DNA of 64,000 nucleotides from Salinisphaera sp. G21_0 (GTDB lineage Bacteria; Pseudomonadota; Gammaproteobacteria; Pseudomonadales; Endozoicomonadaceae): NCBI RefSeq assembly GCF_017744115.1, contig NZ_JAGHQW010000016.1, positions 1 to 64,000 of the forward strand, read 5' to 3'. Shown piece by piece: positions 44,829 to 54,239 of this stretch (position 1 is its first letter; each line of letters starts with the position of its first letter). The notes under the pieces were generated by a model. It saw only the letters and a program-made list of their open reading frames with translations, ran no database searches and was not told where the DNA came from. The position numbers and the translations under genes were made by a program.

Positions 44829-46361
44829 CTAAGAGTGGCTTGGCAACAGCTCTGCTGGCATATAAACGCTCAACTCACCACTGGCCACCAGCTCGGATGC
44901 ATTCTGGATATCAGGAAAAAAATACCGGTCCTGATCGTAGAACGGTATATCTTTTCTCACTGTTTTCATCACCCGCTGCAACGTTTCCGAGGTTTTGTAG
45001 GGTTTCCTCATATCCACTCCCTGTGCCGCGGCCAGCAATTCAATACCCACAATAGACGCCGTATTACTGTTCATCTCCCGTAAACGACGGGCACCATAAG
45101 TTGCCATGGAGACATGGTCTTCCTGGTTGGCAGAAGTGGGCAGACTATCAGCAACCGAAGGATGACACAGGCAACGATTTTCACTGGCCAGGGCAGCCGC
45201 CGTGTTATGGGCAATCATAAACCCGGAATTAACGCCACTGTTCTTCACCAGAAATGGCGGCAATCCGCTCAGGTGTTGATCCACCAGCAACGCAATGCGT
45301 CGTTCACTGATGGCACCGATTTCTGCAATGGCCAGAGCCAATGCTTCGGCAGCCATACCGGTTGGCTCAGCATGAAAGTTGCCACCGGAAAGTATTTCAT
45401 TCTGTTCAGCAAAGACCAGGGGATTATCGGTAACCCCATTGGCTTCCACTGCAAGCAGTCCGGCGGCATAACGCATCTGCTCCAGGCAGGCTCCCATCAC
45501 CTGGGGCTGGCATCTTAGTGAATAGGGGTCCTGAACCTTGTCACAATCTATGTGTGCCTGCTCAATGTCACTGTGATCCAGCATGGTACGGTAGGCATGA
45601 GCAATATCAATTTGCCCTTGTAACCCACGTGCCTCGTGAATGCGAGGATCAAAAGGACGACGGCTGGCCATGGCTGCTTCAATGGAGAGGCTTCCGGCGA
45701 TGATGGCTGATGCCATTAAATCTTCTGCACCAAACAGTCCCTGCAAGGCAAAGGCCGTACTGGCCTGAGTGCCATTCAACAGTGCCAGCCCTTCCTTCGG
45801 TGCCAGCTTCATTGGCTCCATACCGGCATAGGTCAGGGCTTCCATGGCCGTCAACTGCTGACCATCCAACAGGGCATGACCTTCACCCAGTAATAAACAG
45901 CTCATATGAGCCAGCGGCGCAAGATCACCACTGGCCCCTACCGACCCCTTCTCGGGTACACAGGGATAAACCCCCAGGTTAATCAGTTGAATCAGTGCTT
46001 CAATCAATTCCAGCCTCACTCCAGACAATCCCCGGGCAAGGCTGTTGATTTTTAATACCATCATCAGGCGGACAGTACTTTCATCCATAAACTGTCCGAC
46101 ACCTGTCGAATGAGAAAGCACGATGCTCCTTTGCAAATCCTCCAGCTCCTGATCCGGAATCCGGGTATTGGCCAGCAGACCAAAACCGGTATTGATACCA
46201 TACACAACCCGATTTTCTGCCAGCGCATGATTCACGCAGGCCACACTTTGATGGATAGCCTCATAACAGTCCGGGGCCAGCTTGATCTGAACCTCGTGAC
46301 GGCTAACTCTGTGCAGGTCACTCAGCGATAATTTTCCGGGGGAAATCACTAACTCAGTCAT
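44829..46361 (-). CDS. hutH: Histidine ammonia-lyase HutH
   Basis: It deaminates histidine to urocanate, the first step of histidine degradation. The MIO electrophile forms from Ala-Ser-Gly in [14 protein letters not shown]. Other signatures are [11 protein letters not shown] and [11 protein letters not shown]. The start is the ATG at 46361 after GGGAGGGC, giving about 510 residues; the hutU stop overlaps it by eight bases, so translation is coupled. It is the second gene of the leftward hutUH operon. Confidence 0.98.
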   Translation of the reverse strand: MTELVISPGKLSLSDLHRVSRHEVQIKLAPDCYEAIHQSVACVNHALAENRVVYGINTGFGLLANTRIPDQELEDLQRSIVLSHSTGVGQFMDESTVRLMMVLKINSLARGLSGVRLELIEALIQLINLGVYPCVPEKGSVGASGDLAPLAHMSCLLLGEGHALLDGQQLTAMEALTYAGMEPMKLAPKEGLALLNGTQASTAFALQGLFGAEDLMASAIIAGSLSIEAAMASRRPFDPRIHEARGLQGQIDIAHAYRTMLDHSDIEQAHIDCDKVQDPYSLRCQPQVMGACLEQMRYAAGLLAVEANGVTDNPLVFAEQNEILSGGNFHAEPTGMAAEALALAIAEIGAISERRIALLVDQHLSGLPPFLVKNSGVNSGFMIAHNTAAALASENRCLCHPSVADSLPTSANQEDHVSMATYGARRLREMNSNTASIVGIELLAAAQGVDMRKPYKTSETLQRVMKTVRKDIPFYDQDRYFFPDIQNASELVASGELSVYMPAELLPSHS

Positions 46362-48108
46362 ATTTGTGCCCTCCCGACTGCATGGGCAGATCCAGACCGT
46401 TCTCCTGAGCACACTCACAGGCAAGGTCATACCCTGCATCGGCATGGCGCATCACCCCGGTTCCCGGGTCATTCCACAGCACTCTACCCAGTTTTTCCCG
46501 GGCTTCATCGGTACCATCAGCAACAATCACCACACCCGAATGCTGGCTGTAACCAATCCCTACACCACCACCATGATGGAGACTCACCCAGGTTGCCCCC
46601 GAGGCCGTATTCAACAGGGCATTCAGCAGCGGCCAGTCAGAGACGGCATCACTGCCATCGAGCATACCTTCAGTTTCCCGGTTAGGGCTGGCAACCGAGC
46701 CGGAATCCAGATGATCGCGGCCAATCACCACTGGCGCACTCAGCTCACCACTGGCCACCATATCGTTAAAGGCCTGCCCAAGGCGGGCCCGGTCTTGCAA
46801 ACCAACCCAGCAGATACGGGCTGGCAGTCCCTGAAAAGCGATGCGCTCTCTGGCCATATCCAGCCAGTTATGAAGATGTGCATCGTCGGGAATCAGCTCT
46901 TTGACTTTCTGGTCCGTCTTGAAGATATCCTCTGGGTCACCGGACAGGGCTGCCCAGCGGAAAGGACCAATCCCCTGACAGAACAGTGGACGAATATAAG
47001 CGGGTACAAAACCGGGGAAGTCAAACGCATTTTCAACCCCGACCTCTTTCGCCATCTGTCTTATATTGTTGCCGTAATCAACAGTTGCCGCCCCCCGCTT
47101 CTGCAGCTCCAGCATGGCCCGCACCTGAACAGCCATAGACTCTCGTGCAGCACGGGTAACAGCTGCTTCATCCGCCTGACGGCGTTCGCAGGCCTGTGCC
47201 AACGTCCACCCTTTGGGCAGATAACCATTCAATGGGTCATGGGCTGATGTCTGATCCGTCACCACATCCGGCGTAATATTGCGTTCAACCAGCTCGGGGA
47301 ATATATCCGCCGCATTCGCCAGCAAGCCCACTGAAATCGCCTTACCTTCCGATTTGGCCTGTTCAATCATCGCCAGCGCTTCATCCAGCGTTGCCGCTTT
47401 TTTATCCAGGTAACGGGTTTTCAGGCGAAAATCGATTCGAGACTCATCCACTTCACAGGCCAGCATGGAAAAACCGGCCATGGTCGCCGCCAGAGGCTGC
47501 GCGCCCCCCATACCGCCAAGACCACCGGTAAGAATCCACTTGCCCGAAGCATCACCATTGAAGTGAGTTTTGGCCATGGCCACAAAGGTTTCGTAGGTAC
47601 CCTGCACAATGCCCTGGGAACCGATGTAGATCCAGGAGCCAGCGGTCATCTGGCCATACATCATCAGCCCTTGTTTATCCAACTCATGGAAGTACTCCCA
47701 GTTTGCCCAGTAAGGCACAATGTTTGAGTTGGCAATCAACACCCGGGGAGCACCGGGGTGGGTCTTGAATACCCCGACCGGTTTTCCGGACTGGACCAGC
47801 AATGTTTCATCGGTTTGCAGACGTTTCAGAGTGGCCACTATCTGGTCGTAGCAAGCCCAATCCCGGGCGGCCCGGCCAATACCGCCATAAACCACCAGCT
47901 GTTCAGGATGCTCTGCCACCTCCGGATCCAGATTATTCATCAACATACGCAGAGGGGCTTCTACCTGCCAGCTGCAGGTATTCAGCTCAGAACCTCTGGG
48001 AGCCCGAATGATTCGGTCCGGATCAAATCGCTGATGCCCTTTACTGCCGGTTTTGCCAACGGGTTCTTTACCACCGGCTATAAGCATCTTCGCCTGTTCA
48101 CTTGCCAT
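46354..48108 (-). CDS. hutU: Urocanate hydratase HutU
   Basis: It converts urocanate to imidazolonepropionate using tightly bound NAD, the second step of the pathway. The ATG at 48108 (AGGA eight bases upstream) gives about 584 residues; a GTG two codons earlier is too close to the ribosome site. The NAD-binding [18 protein letters not shown] and the catalytic-region [15 protein letters not shown] are present, along with [19 protein letters not shown]. It is the first gene of the hutUH operon. Confidence 0.97.
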   Translation of the reverse strand: MASEQAKMLIAGGKEPVGKTGSKGHQRFDPDRIIRAPRGSELNTCSWQVEAPLRMLMNNLDPEVAEHPEQLVVYGGIGRAARDWACYDQIVATLKRLQTDETLLVQSGKPVGVFKTHPGAPRVLIANSNIVPYWANWEYFHELDKQGLMMYGQMTAGSWIYIGSQGIVQGTYETFVAMAKTHFNGDASGKWILTGGLGGMGGAQPLAATMAGFSMLACEVDESRIDFRLKTRYLDKKAATLDEALAMIEQAKSEGKAISVGLLANAADIFPELVERNITPDVVTDQTSAHDPLNGYLPKGWTLAQACERRQADEAAVTRAARESMAVQVRAMLELQKRGAATVDYGNNIRQMAKEVGVENAFDFPGFVPAYIRPLFCQGIGPFRWAALSGDPEDIFKTDQKVKELIPDDAHLHNWLDMARERIAFQGLPARICWVGLQDRARLGQAFNDMVASGELSAPVVIGRDHLDSGSVASPNRETEGMLDGSDAVSDWPLLNALLNTASGATWVSLHHGGGVGIGYSQHSGVVIVADGTDEAREKLGRVLWNDPGTGVMRHADAGYDLACECAQENGLDLPMQSGGHKYD

Positions 48109-48224
48109 ATTCACCGTCCTCTACGTTACGCTGCTTTATTGTGGAACTGTCACCTGCACAGTCGTTATTATTGCCCCGGGAGGCTCTCGGTGTTATTCCT
48201 GTGATCCGACTTGTCGGCAGGTCA

Positions 48225-48935
48225 TCAGGAAAACTGTAAGTGGTCTCCCAGGCGGTATCGGTCACCGGGGTGCATTAGCCTGGCCAGACTGACGACACCG
48301 TGCCGACACCAGCTTCTTCTCGTGATTCTCAGACAGGGAGCACCTTCCATAGCCAGTGCTTCGGCCACTTCTTCCGAAGGCAATACCGCTTCCACGACAT
48401 GTGTCGCTTCTGTAAGCGCTGCAACCCTGTTCAGATAAACATTGGGCGTTTCCCTTGAAAAATCCTGTTTCAGGTAATCCGGAGCAAACCGCGGATTAAT
48501 ATGACGTTCTTCCCACTGCAGTGGCAGGCCATTTTCATAGTGAACAATAATGGAATGAAAAACGGTCGCTGACTCCGGTAACTCAAGAGAAACCGCAATG
48601 GCCTCGGACGCCTTTTCTTCAGACAGAAGCAATACCCGGTTGCTGTAACCATGCCCTCGCCCCCTGATCTCGTCGGCAATATTTTTCACCGTCAGTATTG
48701 ACGATTGTGGCTCAATAGGAGCCACAAAAGTACCCAGCCCTTGCTGGCGCATCAGCACGCCCGAAGCCGTCAGCTCCTGCAGCGCCTTTCTGGCGGTCAT
48801 CCGGCTTACCGAAAATTGCTGGCAGAGCTCATTCTCAGAAGGAACCTTGCGGGATTCTGTCCACTCACCGCACTCAATCTTGTCCAGAATAAAGTGCTTA
48901 ATCTGCTGATAACGGGGTAACAGGCTCTGATTCAT
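48225..48935 (-). CDS. hutC: Histidine utilisation repressor HutC (GntR family)
   Basis: A GntR/HutC-family repressor of 236 residues: an N-terminal winged helix (KVPSENELCQQFSVSRMTARKALQEL) and a UTRA effector domain that senses urocanate in this group. It sits between hutUH (downstream, same strand) and the divergent hutIG fusion, so it should control both. A perfect palindrome (GTTGTATATACAAC) in the intergenic region upstream of it and of hutIG is a good operator candidate. Confidence 0.96.
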   Translation of the reverse strand: MNQSLLPRYQQIKHFILDKIECGEWTESRKVPSENELCQQFSVSRMTARKALQELTASGVLMRQQGLGTFVAPIEPQSSILTVKNIADEIRGRGHGYSNRVLLLSEEKASEAIAVSLELPESATVFHSIIVHYENGLPLQWEERHINPRFAPDYLKQDFSRETPNVYLNRVAALTEATHVVEAVLPSEEVAEALAMEGAPCLRITRRSWCRHGVVSLARLMHPGDRYRLGDHLQFS

Positions 48936-49011
48936 AATTTATTTGTGCCAATTGGGGCTTTTCAGACGTTCCGGCGATCCCGGGGAACCGCAGCTTGCTC
49001 ATATAGTTTTA

Positions 49012-49034
49012 TTGTATATAGTTGTATATACAAC
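49012..49034. promoter_or_regulatory. Candidate HutC operator
   Basis: GTTGTATATACAAC (49021-49034) is a perfect 14-bp palindrome, preceded by a half-copy TTGTATATA. HutC sites in other bacteria contain TTGTA...TACAA. It lies about 85 bases from hutC and 95 from hutIG, so it could repress both. Confidence 0.65.
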
Positions 49035-49129
49035 CTAATAATAATCCAATTTGTGCGATTCTGCTAAAAATGCCGATTATTCTTGAAGCAATCGTTCATC
49101 ACTCAGTCAACCAATAGCGGCCGGACACC

Positions 49130-51349
49130 ATGAACAACAGTCACGCTGACGCATCATTGACCTCCTGCGACCTCCTCATCCGGAATATTCACCTGGCCAC
49201 CATGGATCCGGCTCACACGTCAACCTGCCCCTATAACAGCATCCGTCAGGGAGCCGTTCTGGTGCAGGACGGAAAGATTGTATGGGCAGGGGTAGAATCC
49301 GACTTACCACCAGGCAGCAAGGCCAAAGAGACCATTGATGGACAAGGGCAATGGTTAACACCCGGGCTGATCGACTGCCACACGCACCTGGTCTATGCCG
49401 GGGACCGCTCCAGAGAGTTTGAACAGCGACTTGAAGGCGTCAGCTATGAAACCATCGCCAAACAGGGAGGCGGTATTCTCTCCACTGTCAAAGCCACCCG
49501 GGCAGCCACGGTTGAAGAACTGGTTGACGACTCCCGCCCACGACTTGAGGCACTACTGGCTGAAGGGGTCACCACACTGGAAATCAAATCCGGCTATGGT
49601 CTGGATACGGAAACCGAAGCCAAAATGCTCCGCGCGGCAAGTCTGCTGGCCAGTGAGTACCCTGTCACTGTCGTTCGAACTTTTCTGGGTGCCCACGCTT
49701 TGCCACCGGAATACAAAAACCGGGCTGACGATTATATTGACTACGTTTGCACTGAGATGATGCCTGCGGTGGCCAGAGAACAGCTGGCCGATGCCGTGGA
49801 TGTGTTCTGCGAAACCATTGCCTTCTCACCGGAACAGACCGAACGGGTTTTTAAGGCAGCCAAAGCCCATGGGTTGAACATCAAACTCCATGGCGAACAA
49901 CTCTCTGACAGCGGCGGCACCCAACTGGCGGTAAAATATCAGGCGCTTTCCGTGGATCACCTGGAATACCTCAGCCAGTCCGGTATTGAAGCGTTAAAAA
50001 ACAGCAACACAGTAGCCACTCTGTTGCCGGGAGCCTTCTATTTTCTTCGGGAAACCAAGCTGCCACCTATTGAAGCATTAAGAGAGGCTGGAATTCCAAT
50101 TGCCATTGCTACCGACCTGAACCCTGGCACCTCCCCTTTCGCCTCTATACGGCTGATGATGAATATGGCCTGTACCCTGTTTCGTATGACACCTTCCGAG
50201 GCACTGGCCGGTTGTACCCGCCATGCGGCACAGGCACTGGGTCTTCAGGACAAAACCGGCAGAATCAGAAAAGGACTGGATGCCGACCTGTTACTCTGGC
50301 CTGTCAGCCATCCTGCCTCTCTGGCGGCCGGGCTCACGGGCATCTCCCCTTCCCTGATCATAAAAAGTGGCCAAATTGTGCAATCAACCATCTCCGGAAA
50401 CCCACCATTCTCCTGGTCTGGCCGTATCGATCAGGAAACCGATCCACAGGCTGCACAGCGCTGGCACCAGAAAGTTCGCCCTTATGCACCGGGGGGCGAA
50501 CAAGGGGTTGCTTTACTGGGGTTTGAGTCTGATGAAGGCGTCCGGAGAAATCAGGGACGACCCGGAGCCGCCAAAGGGCCCGACCATATTCGACAGGCAC
50601 TGACCAACCTTCCCTGGAATCGCACTGCCCCGGTTTGGGATGCAGGCAACATTCGCTGCTATGGCACCAACCTTGAACAGGCACAGCAGGAATATGCCGG
50701 GCAGATGTGCCAACTATTAGACAATGGTCAATTAGTGATTGGTTTGGGAGGAGGTCATGAAATTGGCTGGGCCTCTTACCAGGGACTTATGATGCATCTG
50801 GAAAAACTGGGGAAGGGTAAAGACCCGATCAATGTCGGCATCATCAATTTTGATGCCCACTTTGACCTTCGTTTACCCGAAGTGGGTCCCAGCTCAGGAA
50901 CTCCATTCTGGCAGGCTTCTGAATACGCCCGGGAGCACAACATCCCGTTCAACTATCTTTGTTTTGGCATCAGTGAAAGCAGTAACACCCAGGCGCTTTT
51001 TAATCGAGCTGATGAACTGGGTGTCGCCTATCGACTCGATAAAGAAATGACACTGCTGAACCTGGCATCGTTACAGCAAGATCTCCAGCAGTTTGTCGGC
51101 CGGGTAGATCATATTTACCTGACCATCGACATTGATGCCTTCCCAGCCGCCCTGGCTCCCGGGGTAAGCGCACCCGCTGCCAGAGGCATTCCACCGGAGG
51201 TTGTTGAACCTTTGCTGGATATCATCAAACACTGCGGCAAGCTGAAACTCTTTGATATCGCTGAAACTTGCCCGAAACATGATATTGATGCACACACGGC
51301 CCGGCTTGCGGCGCGGTTAATTCATCAGCTGGCTGGGCAACCCCGGTAG
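49130..51349 (+). CDS. Fused imidazolonepropionase-formimidoylglutamase (HutI-HutG)
   Basis: A 739-residue bifunctional enzyme. Residues 10 to about 425 are imidazolonepropionase (HutI): metal ligands H84 and H86 (DCHTH), H254 (KLHGEQ), H277 and D329 (ATDLNPG). From about 430 to the end it is formimidoylglutamase (HutG, arginase fold): H543 (GGGHEIG), D575/H577/D579 (FDAHFD) and D667/D669 (DIDAF). Together they turn imidazolonepropionate into glutamate and formamide, the last two steps of the pathway. In most genomes these are separate genes. The reading frame is continuous, with both active sites intact. It is divergent from hutC. Confidence 0.95.
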   Translation: MNNSHADASLTSCDLLIRNIHLATMDPAHTSTCPYNSIRQGAVLVQDGKIVWAGVESDLPPGSKAKETIDGQGQWLTPGLIDCHTHLVYAGDRSREFEQRLEGVSYETIAKQGGGILSTVKATRAATVEELVDDSRPRLEALLAEGVTTLEIKSGYGLDTETEAKMLRAASLLASEYPVTVVRTFLGAHALPPEYKNRADDYIDYVCTEMMPAVAREQLADAVDVFCETIAFSPEQTERVFKAAKAHGLNIKLHGEQLSDSGGTQLAVKYQALSVDHLEYLSQSGIEALKNSNTVATLLPGAFYFLRETKLPPIEALREAGIPIAIATDLNPGTSPFASIRLMMNMACTLFRMTPSEALAGCTRHAAQALGLQDKTGRIRKGLDADLLLWPVSHPASLAAGLTGISPSLIIKSGQIVQSTISGNPPFSWSGRIDQETDPQAAQRWHQKVRPYAPGGEQGVALLGFESDEGVRRNQGRPGAAKGPDHIRQALTNLPWNRTAPVWDAGNIRCYGTNLEQAQQEYAGQMCQLLDNGQLVIGLGGGHEIGWASYQGLMMHLEKLGKGKDPINVGIINFDAHFDLRLPEVGPSSGTPFWQASEYAREHNIPFNYLCFGISESSNTQALFNRADELGVAYRLDKEMTLLNLASLQQDLQQFVGRVDHIYLTIDIDAFPAALAPGVSAPAARGIPPEVVEPLLDIIKHCGKLKLFDIAETCPKHDIDAHTARLAARLIHQLAGQPR

Positions 51350-51407
51350 ATTATTCAGAATGCATCATCGCCAGCAGTGCTTTGATGAATTCATTTTGAT
51401 TTTCATT

Positions 51408-52016
51408 TTATTTGAGCTCAAGCAATGAACCCTGAACAGTATCACCGCTTTGATCTGCCCTTTCACCGTCAATCAACAGCTCCCCTTCCTGGTCACCCTG
51501 CCCATCCAGAACCCGGTAGAGCAGAGAATAAGCGACCCGCCATTGTCCTTCAGCCACCTGCAGGGTGACTGATTTAGTATTCAGACGAAGGACATGTCCA
51601 AAATGTTCTTCCCCATGCTTATCTTTAAAACCCAGCAGATCTCCCACAGCAATGGCATGGCGACTCAGGCCTTGTTGAGTTTCATGATTAACGCGGGCAT
51701 CGGCACCTTCAAGATTGAGCATGTAGTAGGGCACCGTCCAGCGTTTGCCATCGGTAAAATCCAGGACCAGTGCCCGCTTTTGCTTAAGCTGCAACACTTC
51801 GCAGTCACGCAGCGAGTTGCTGTTTCGGTCAAAGTAGCTCAGCTTCTGTCCAACGGTCAGTGCCGCCTTGATCCGGCCAATACGCTCTGAAGACTCCAGC
51901 TCACGATCAATCATGGCATTCAGCCGGAACAGATCAAAGGTGCTGGCCTGATTGAGAGCTTCCAGCAATTGGGCATAATCCATGGTTGGTTTGGCGGGGG
52001 GGTTACTGTTATTCAT
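51408..52016 (-). CDS. Conserved-looking cytosolic protein of unknown function
   Basis: A 202-residue protein that I do not recognise by family. A helical N terminus (LLEALNQASTFDLFRLNAMIDREL) is followed by beta-rich, repeated segments (VGQKLSYFDRNSNSLRDCEVL, then VGDLLGFKDKHGEEHFGHVL) suggestive of two small SH3-like barrels. No signal peptide or membrane segment. Weak ribosome site. It lies between the hut locus and the accessory island, convergent with hutIG. Confidence 0.65.
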   Translation of the reverse strand: MNNSNPPAKPTMDYAQLLEALNQASTFDLFRLNAMIDRELESSERIGRIKAALTVGQKLSYFDRNSNSLRDCEVLQLKQKRALVLDFTDGKRWTVPYYMLNLEGADARVNHETQQGLSRHAIAVGDLLGFKDKHGEEHFGHVLRLNTKSVTLQVAEGQWRVAYSLLYRVLDGQGDQEGELLIDGERADQSGDTVQGSLLELK

Positions 52017-52434
52017 TAGTAGTCAGTACCATGATTTGGTTATGGATGTTTGATCCCGAAGGCAGAACAAATTGATGGCTGGTTACCGGGGCCTCAACCA
52101 CTGCCCGTGGTTGGTTTTCTTTGCATAGCGTTGTTTCATCTATGCCGACTTCTGGTCATAGGCTTTACGTCTGTCCAGCATTATAGTCATAAGTCGAAGA
52201 CCAGCGAGTTTTACAGAGAGTTCGCCTGCCTTTCAACCCCTATCAGGAATACATCAACTAAATAAGCCCTTATTTTTTCTGCATATAATTTTTGAGTTTC
52301 CAAACGAGGGGCGTTTGATGGGCTAATTGGATTTACCGTGTTCCATGCTGATATAGCCAAATCACCTAACTCGTTTTTGGTGAGCCACCCTATATCGCGC
52401 TAACATTTGTACTCACAGTAATAAGGGGGCCATG
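52017..52434. other. Intergenic region at the island edge
   Basis: About 420 bases with no supported gene. It should contain the promoter of the first toxin-antitoxin module; no clear palindrome or att repeat was seen. Confidence 0.4.
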
Positions 52435-52719
52435 ATGGAAACAAGAATACAATTTCGAGTCGATGAAGAAACAAAACGCCTGGCTCAAAAAATGGCTGAA
52501 AGTCAGGGTCGCACTATCAGTGATGCATGCCGGGAGTTTACTGAGCAACTGGCGGAACAACAGCGCAAGTTATCCTCCCACGATCAATGGCTAACCCAAC
52601 AAGTCAACCAGGCATTTGAGAAACTGGACTCTGGAGCAGCGGATTTTGTTGAACACGATAAAGCCAAAGACGAGATGGCTAAGCGCAAAGCAAAAATTCG
52701 CAACAGAGGCAGCCATTAA
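52435..52719 (+). CDS. Type II antitoxin, RelB/DinJ-like
   Basis: A protein of about 94 residues with an N-terminal ribbon-helix-helix (TRIQFRVDEETKRLAQKMAE, then SDACREFTEQLAEQ) that should dimerise and bind its own promoter, and a charged C terminus to mask the toxin. A GGGGG ribosome site suits the ATG at 52435 better than the one at 52432. Its stop overlaps the toxin start by one base (TAATG), the usual coupling. Confidence 0.82.
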   Translation: METRIQFRVDEETKRLAQKMAESQGRTISDACREFTEQLAEQQRKLSSHDQWLTQQVNQAFEKLDSGAADFVEHDKAKDEMAKRKAKIRNRGSH

Positions 52720-53003
52720 TGATTTTATGGGAAGAAGAGTCTCTGAATGATCGGGAAAAGATCTTTGAGTTTCTTTATGATTTTAATCCTGAAGCCGCAG
52801 AAAAGACTGATCTGATCATTGAAACGAAAGTTGAAAACTTATTAGAACAACCGCTTATGGGGGTTCAGCGTGAAGGCATCCGTGGCAGGTTGCTGATCAT
52901 TCCGGAAGTATCCATGATTGTTTCATCCTGGGTGGATGGTAAAGATATTCGTGTAATGCGAGTTCTTCATCAGAAACAAAAATTCTCAAGTGATCCGGGT
53001 TGA
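52719..53003 (+). CDS. Type II toxin, RelE/ParE family
   Basis: A 94-residue protein of the RelE/ParE fold: LNDREKIFEFLYDFNPEAAEK, GVQREGIRGRLLIIPE, and a C-terminal RVLHQKQKF. RelE members cleave mRNA on the ribosome; ParE members inhibit gyrase. The sequence alone does not decide between them. It follows its antitoxin with a one-base overlap. First of three TA modules in the island. Confidence 0.82.
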   Translation: MILWEEESLNDREKIFEFLYDFNPEAAEKTDLIIETKVENLLEQPLMGVQREGIRGRLLIIPEVSMIVSSWVDGKDIRVMRVLHQKQKFSSDPG

Positions 53004-53034
53004 TGTCTGGGCATATATGAATATCTATACCAAC

Positions 53035-53268
53035 TCAAACTTCGGCTTCATAAGTCGCTAACGCTGGTAGTTCTGCCTTAACTACCCGGTCTTGTATCAG
53101 TGCATTGTTCCCTGCTGGTACACTCTCTCCCTGAACTCTGATAACTGTACCATCTCGAAATGTAGCAGTGCTGGTTCCGTCACCGCTATTGAGGGTAATT
53201 GTAACGATGGTTCGCCCCCCTTCGGGAATGAGTGATTTAAACTGCTGCCAGATATTGGTGGTAGCCAT
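53035..53268 (-). CDS. Small phage-type protein of unknown function
   Basis: A 77-residue protein, MATTNIWQQFKSLIPEG then beta-rich sequence (TIVTITLNSGDGTSTATF, GTVIRVQGESVPAG), resembling small proteins encoded among Mu-like phage structural genes, to my recollection. GAGG lies ten bases before the ATG. A decayed second copy of its first 25 codons lies at 57145-57220 beside the IS21 element, so it is probably a leftover of a prophage. Its role is unknown. Confidence 0.6.
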   Translation of the reverse strand: MATTNIWQQFKSLIPEGGRTIVTITLNSGDGTSTATFRDGTVIRVQGESVPAGNNALIQDRVVKAELPALATYEAEV

Positions 53269-53326
53269 GGCTCTTTATCCTCGTAATTCGGCTGCTAATA
53301 CTTGCTATAAAAAGCAATGGCGGGCA

Positions 53327-53665
53327 TTACATCAAAGCCAGGTCAACCAGCAACTTTTCTGCACTCTGTTTTTGTTTCATAAAAGCAATGACGTAACCCT
53401 TACCGGATTGATCATCGAATCGGTATAACACTTTATAGTGTTTCATTAGATTTAACTGACGGTAGTCGTGAATTCCAACCAGAGCCAGCTCCGGGCAAAC
53501 AGGTCTTATGGCAACATCCTGAATCAGCGCTGTCGATGTCTCAATCAGCTCAGTCAACAACTGGTTCAAGTCATCCCCACTATAAAATGCGCTCATATAC
53601 CCTTTAAGCAAGCTCAGGGTCAGAAAGCCGGTTTCAGTGATTTCGACGGTGACAGGCTTACTCAT
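53327..53665 (-). CDS. Type II toxin, RelE/ParE-like
   Basis: A protein of about 112 residues from the ATG at 53665, which overlaps the antitoxin's stop by eight bases; the longer reading from 53815 lies inside the antitoxin gene. It has RelE-like C-terminal strands (HYKVLYRFDDQSGKGYVIAF) and a Lys/Gln-rich tail (MKQKQSAEKLLVDLALM). Toxicity is inferred from the fold pattern and the pairing with a Phd/YefM-type partner. Second TA module of the island. Confidence 0.75.
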   Translation of the reverse strand: MSKPVTVEITETGFLTLSLLKGYMSAFYSGDDLNQLLTELIETSTALIQDVAIRPVCPELALVGIHDYRQLNLMKHYKVLYRFDDQSGKGYVIAFMKQKQSAEKLLVDLALM

Positions 53666-53897
53666 TCCGCAACCTCTGGAGAGCCTCTTCCGGTGACATG
53701 GTGTTCCCGTTTCGAATATCTCTCTCAGCACGATTGGCAAGTTTGAGCAGGGCAATTGCCTCATCCCGCATTGAGGCTTCCTTTTCGGAATATATTCGAT
53801 ATACCGGTAAACCATGCTGGGTAATGCGTAATGGCCCGTCCTCTACATCCAGTTTGGCCGCATTCTGTTTCAGGTAGCTTAATGTTTGTGTTTCCAT
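53658..53897 (-). CDS. Type II antitoxin, Phd/YefM-like
   Basis: A 79-residue protein whose N-terminal part (METQTLSYLKQNAAKLDVEDGP, then PVYRIYSEKEA) fits the Phd/YefM DNA-binding fold and whose helical C terminus should wrap the toxin. A palindrome (TGGTCT-N6-AGACCA) lies 27 bases upstream and is a good autorepression site. It is translationally coupled to the toxin gene at 53327. Confidence 0.78.
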   Translation of the reverse strand: METQTLSYLKQNAAKLDVEDGPLRITQHGLPVYRIYSEKEASMRDEAIALLKLANRAERDIRNGNTMSPEEALQRLRNE

Positions 53898-53924
53898 GGA
53901 TTCTCTCTTTTGTCGGTCTATTAA

Positions 53925-53942
53925 TGGTCTGATTATAGACCA
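53925..53942. promoter_or_regulatory. Candidate operator of the Phd/YefM-type module
   Basis: TGGTCT and AGACCA are perfect inverse arms six bases apart, with a further GGTCTA half-site just downstream. The place, immediately ahead of the antitoxin gene, fits autorepression by the antitoxin or the complex. Confidence 0.6.
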
Positions 53943-54239
53943 CTGCGCCCAAAAGTTCAGGTTATGCTGGGCGACCGTTAACGTTAAAAATGCCTCTCCA
54001 ATTCAAGGGACTGGAGGACCGCGCCAGCAGCTGTTGTGCTGATCTTTGCTCTTAAGCACAACGCCCGCCAGTCGCCAGTTGTTTCCCAAAACCGGTGTCA
54101 AAAACCGGTGTCTTTGAATCTACATAAAACCGGTGTCAGGTCTTGAATCTTGAATGTGTTCAAAAATAAAGACCTAATGGAATGGTCCGCCCCGCTCCCA
54201 AAACGGCTTCAAATGAGCCAAGATAGAATGAGTTGTGCA
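53943..54239. other. Intergenic region with short repeats
   Basis: No gene is supported. It holds an eight-base hairpin (GTTGTGCT/AGCACAAC, 54033-54062), the motif AAAACCGGTGTC three times (54088-54137), and an inverted AGGTCTT/AAGACCT pair. These look like debris of an older mobile sequence. Confidence 0.5.

Noticed and set aside
46366-47247. 293-codon open frame antisense to hutU
   Set aside because: Shadow of hutU; low-complexity, no start signal.
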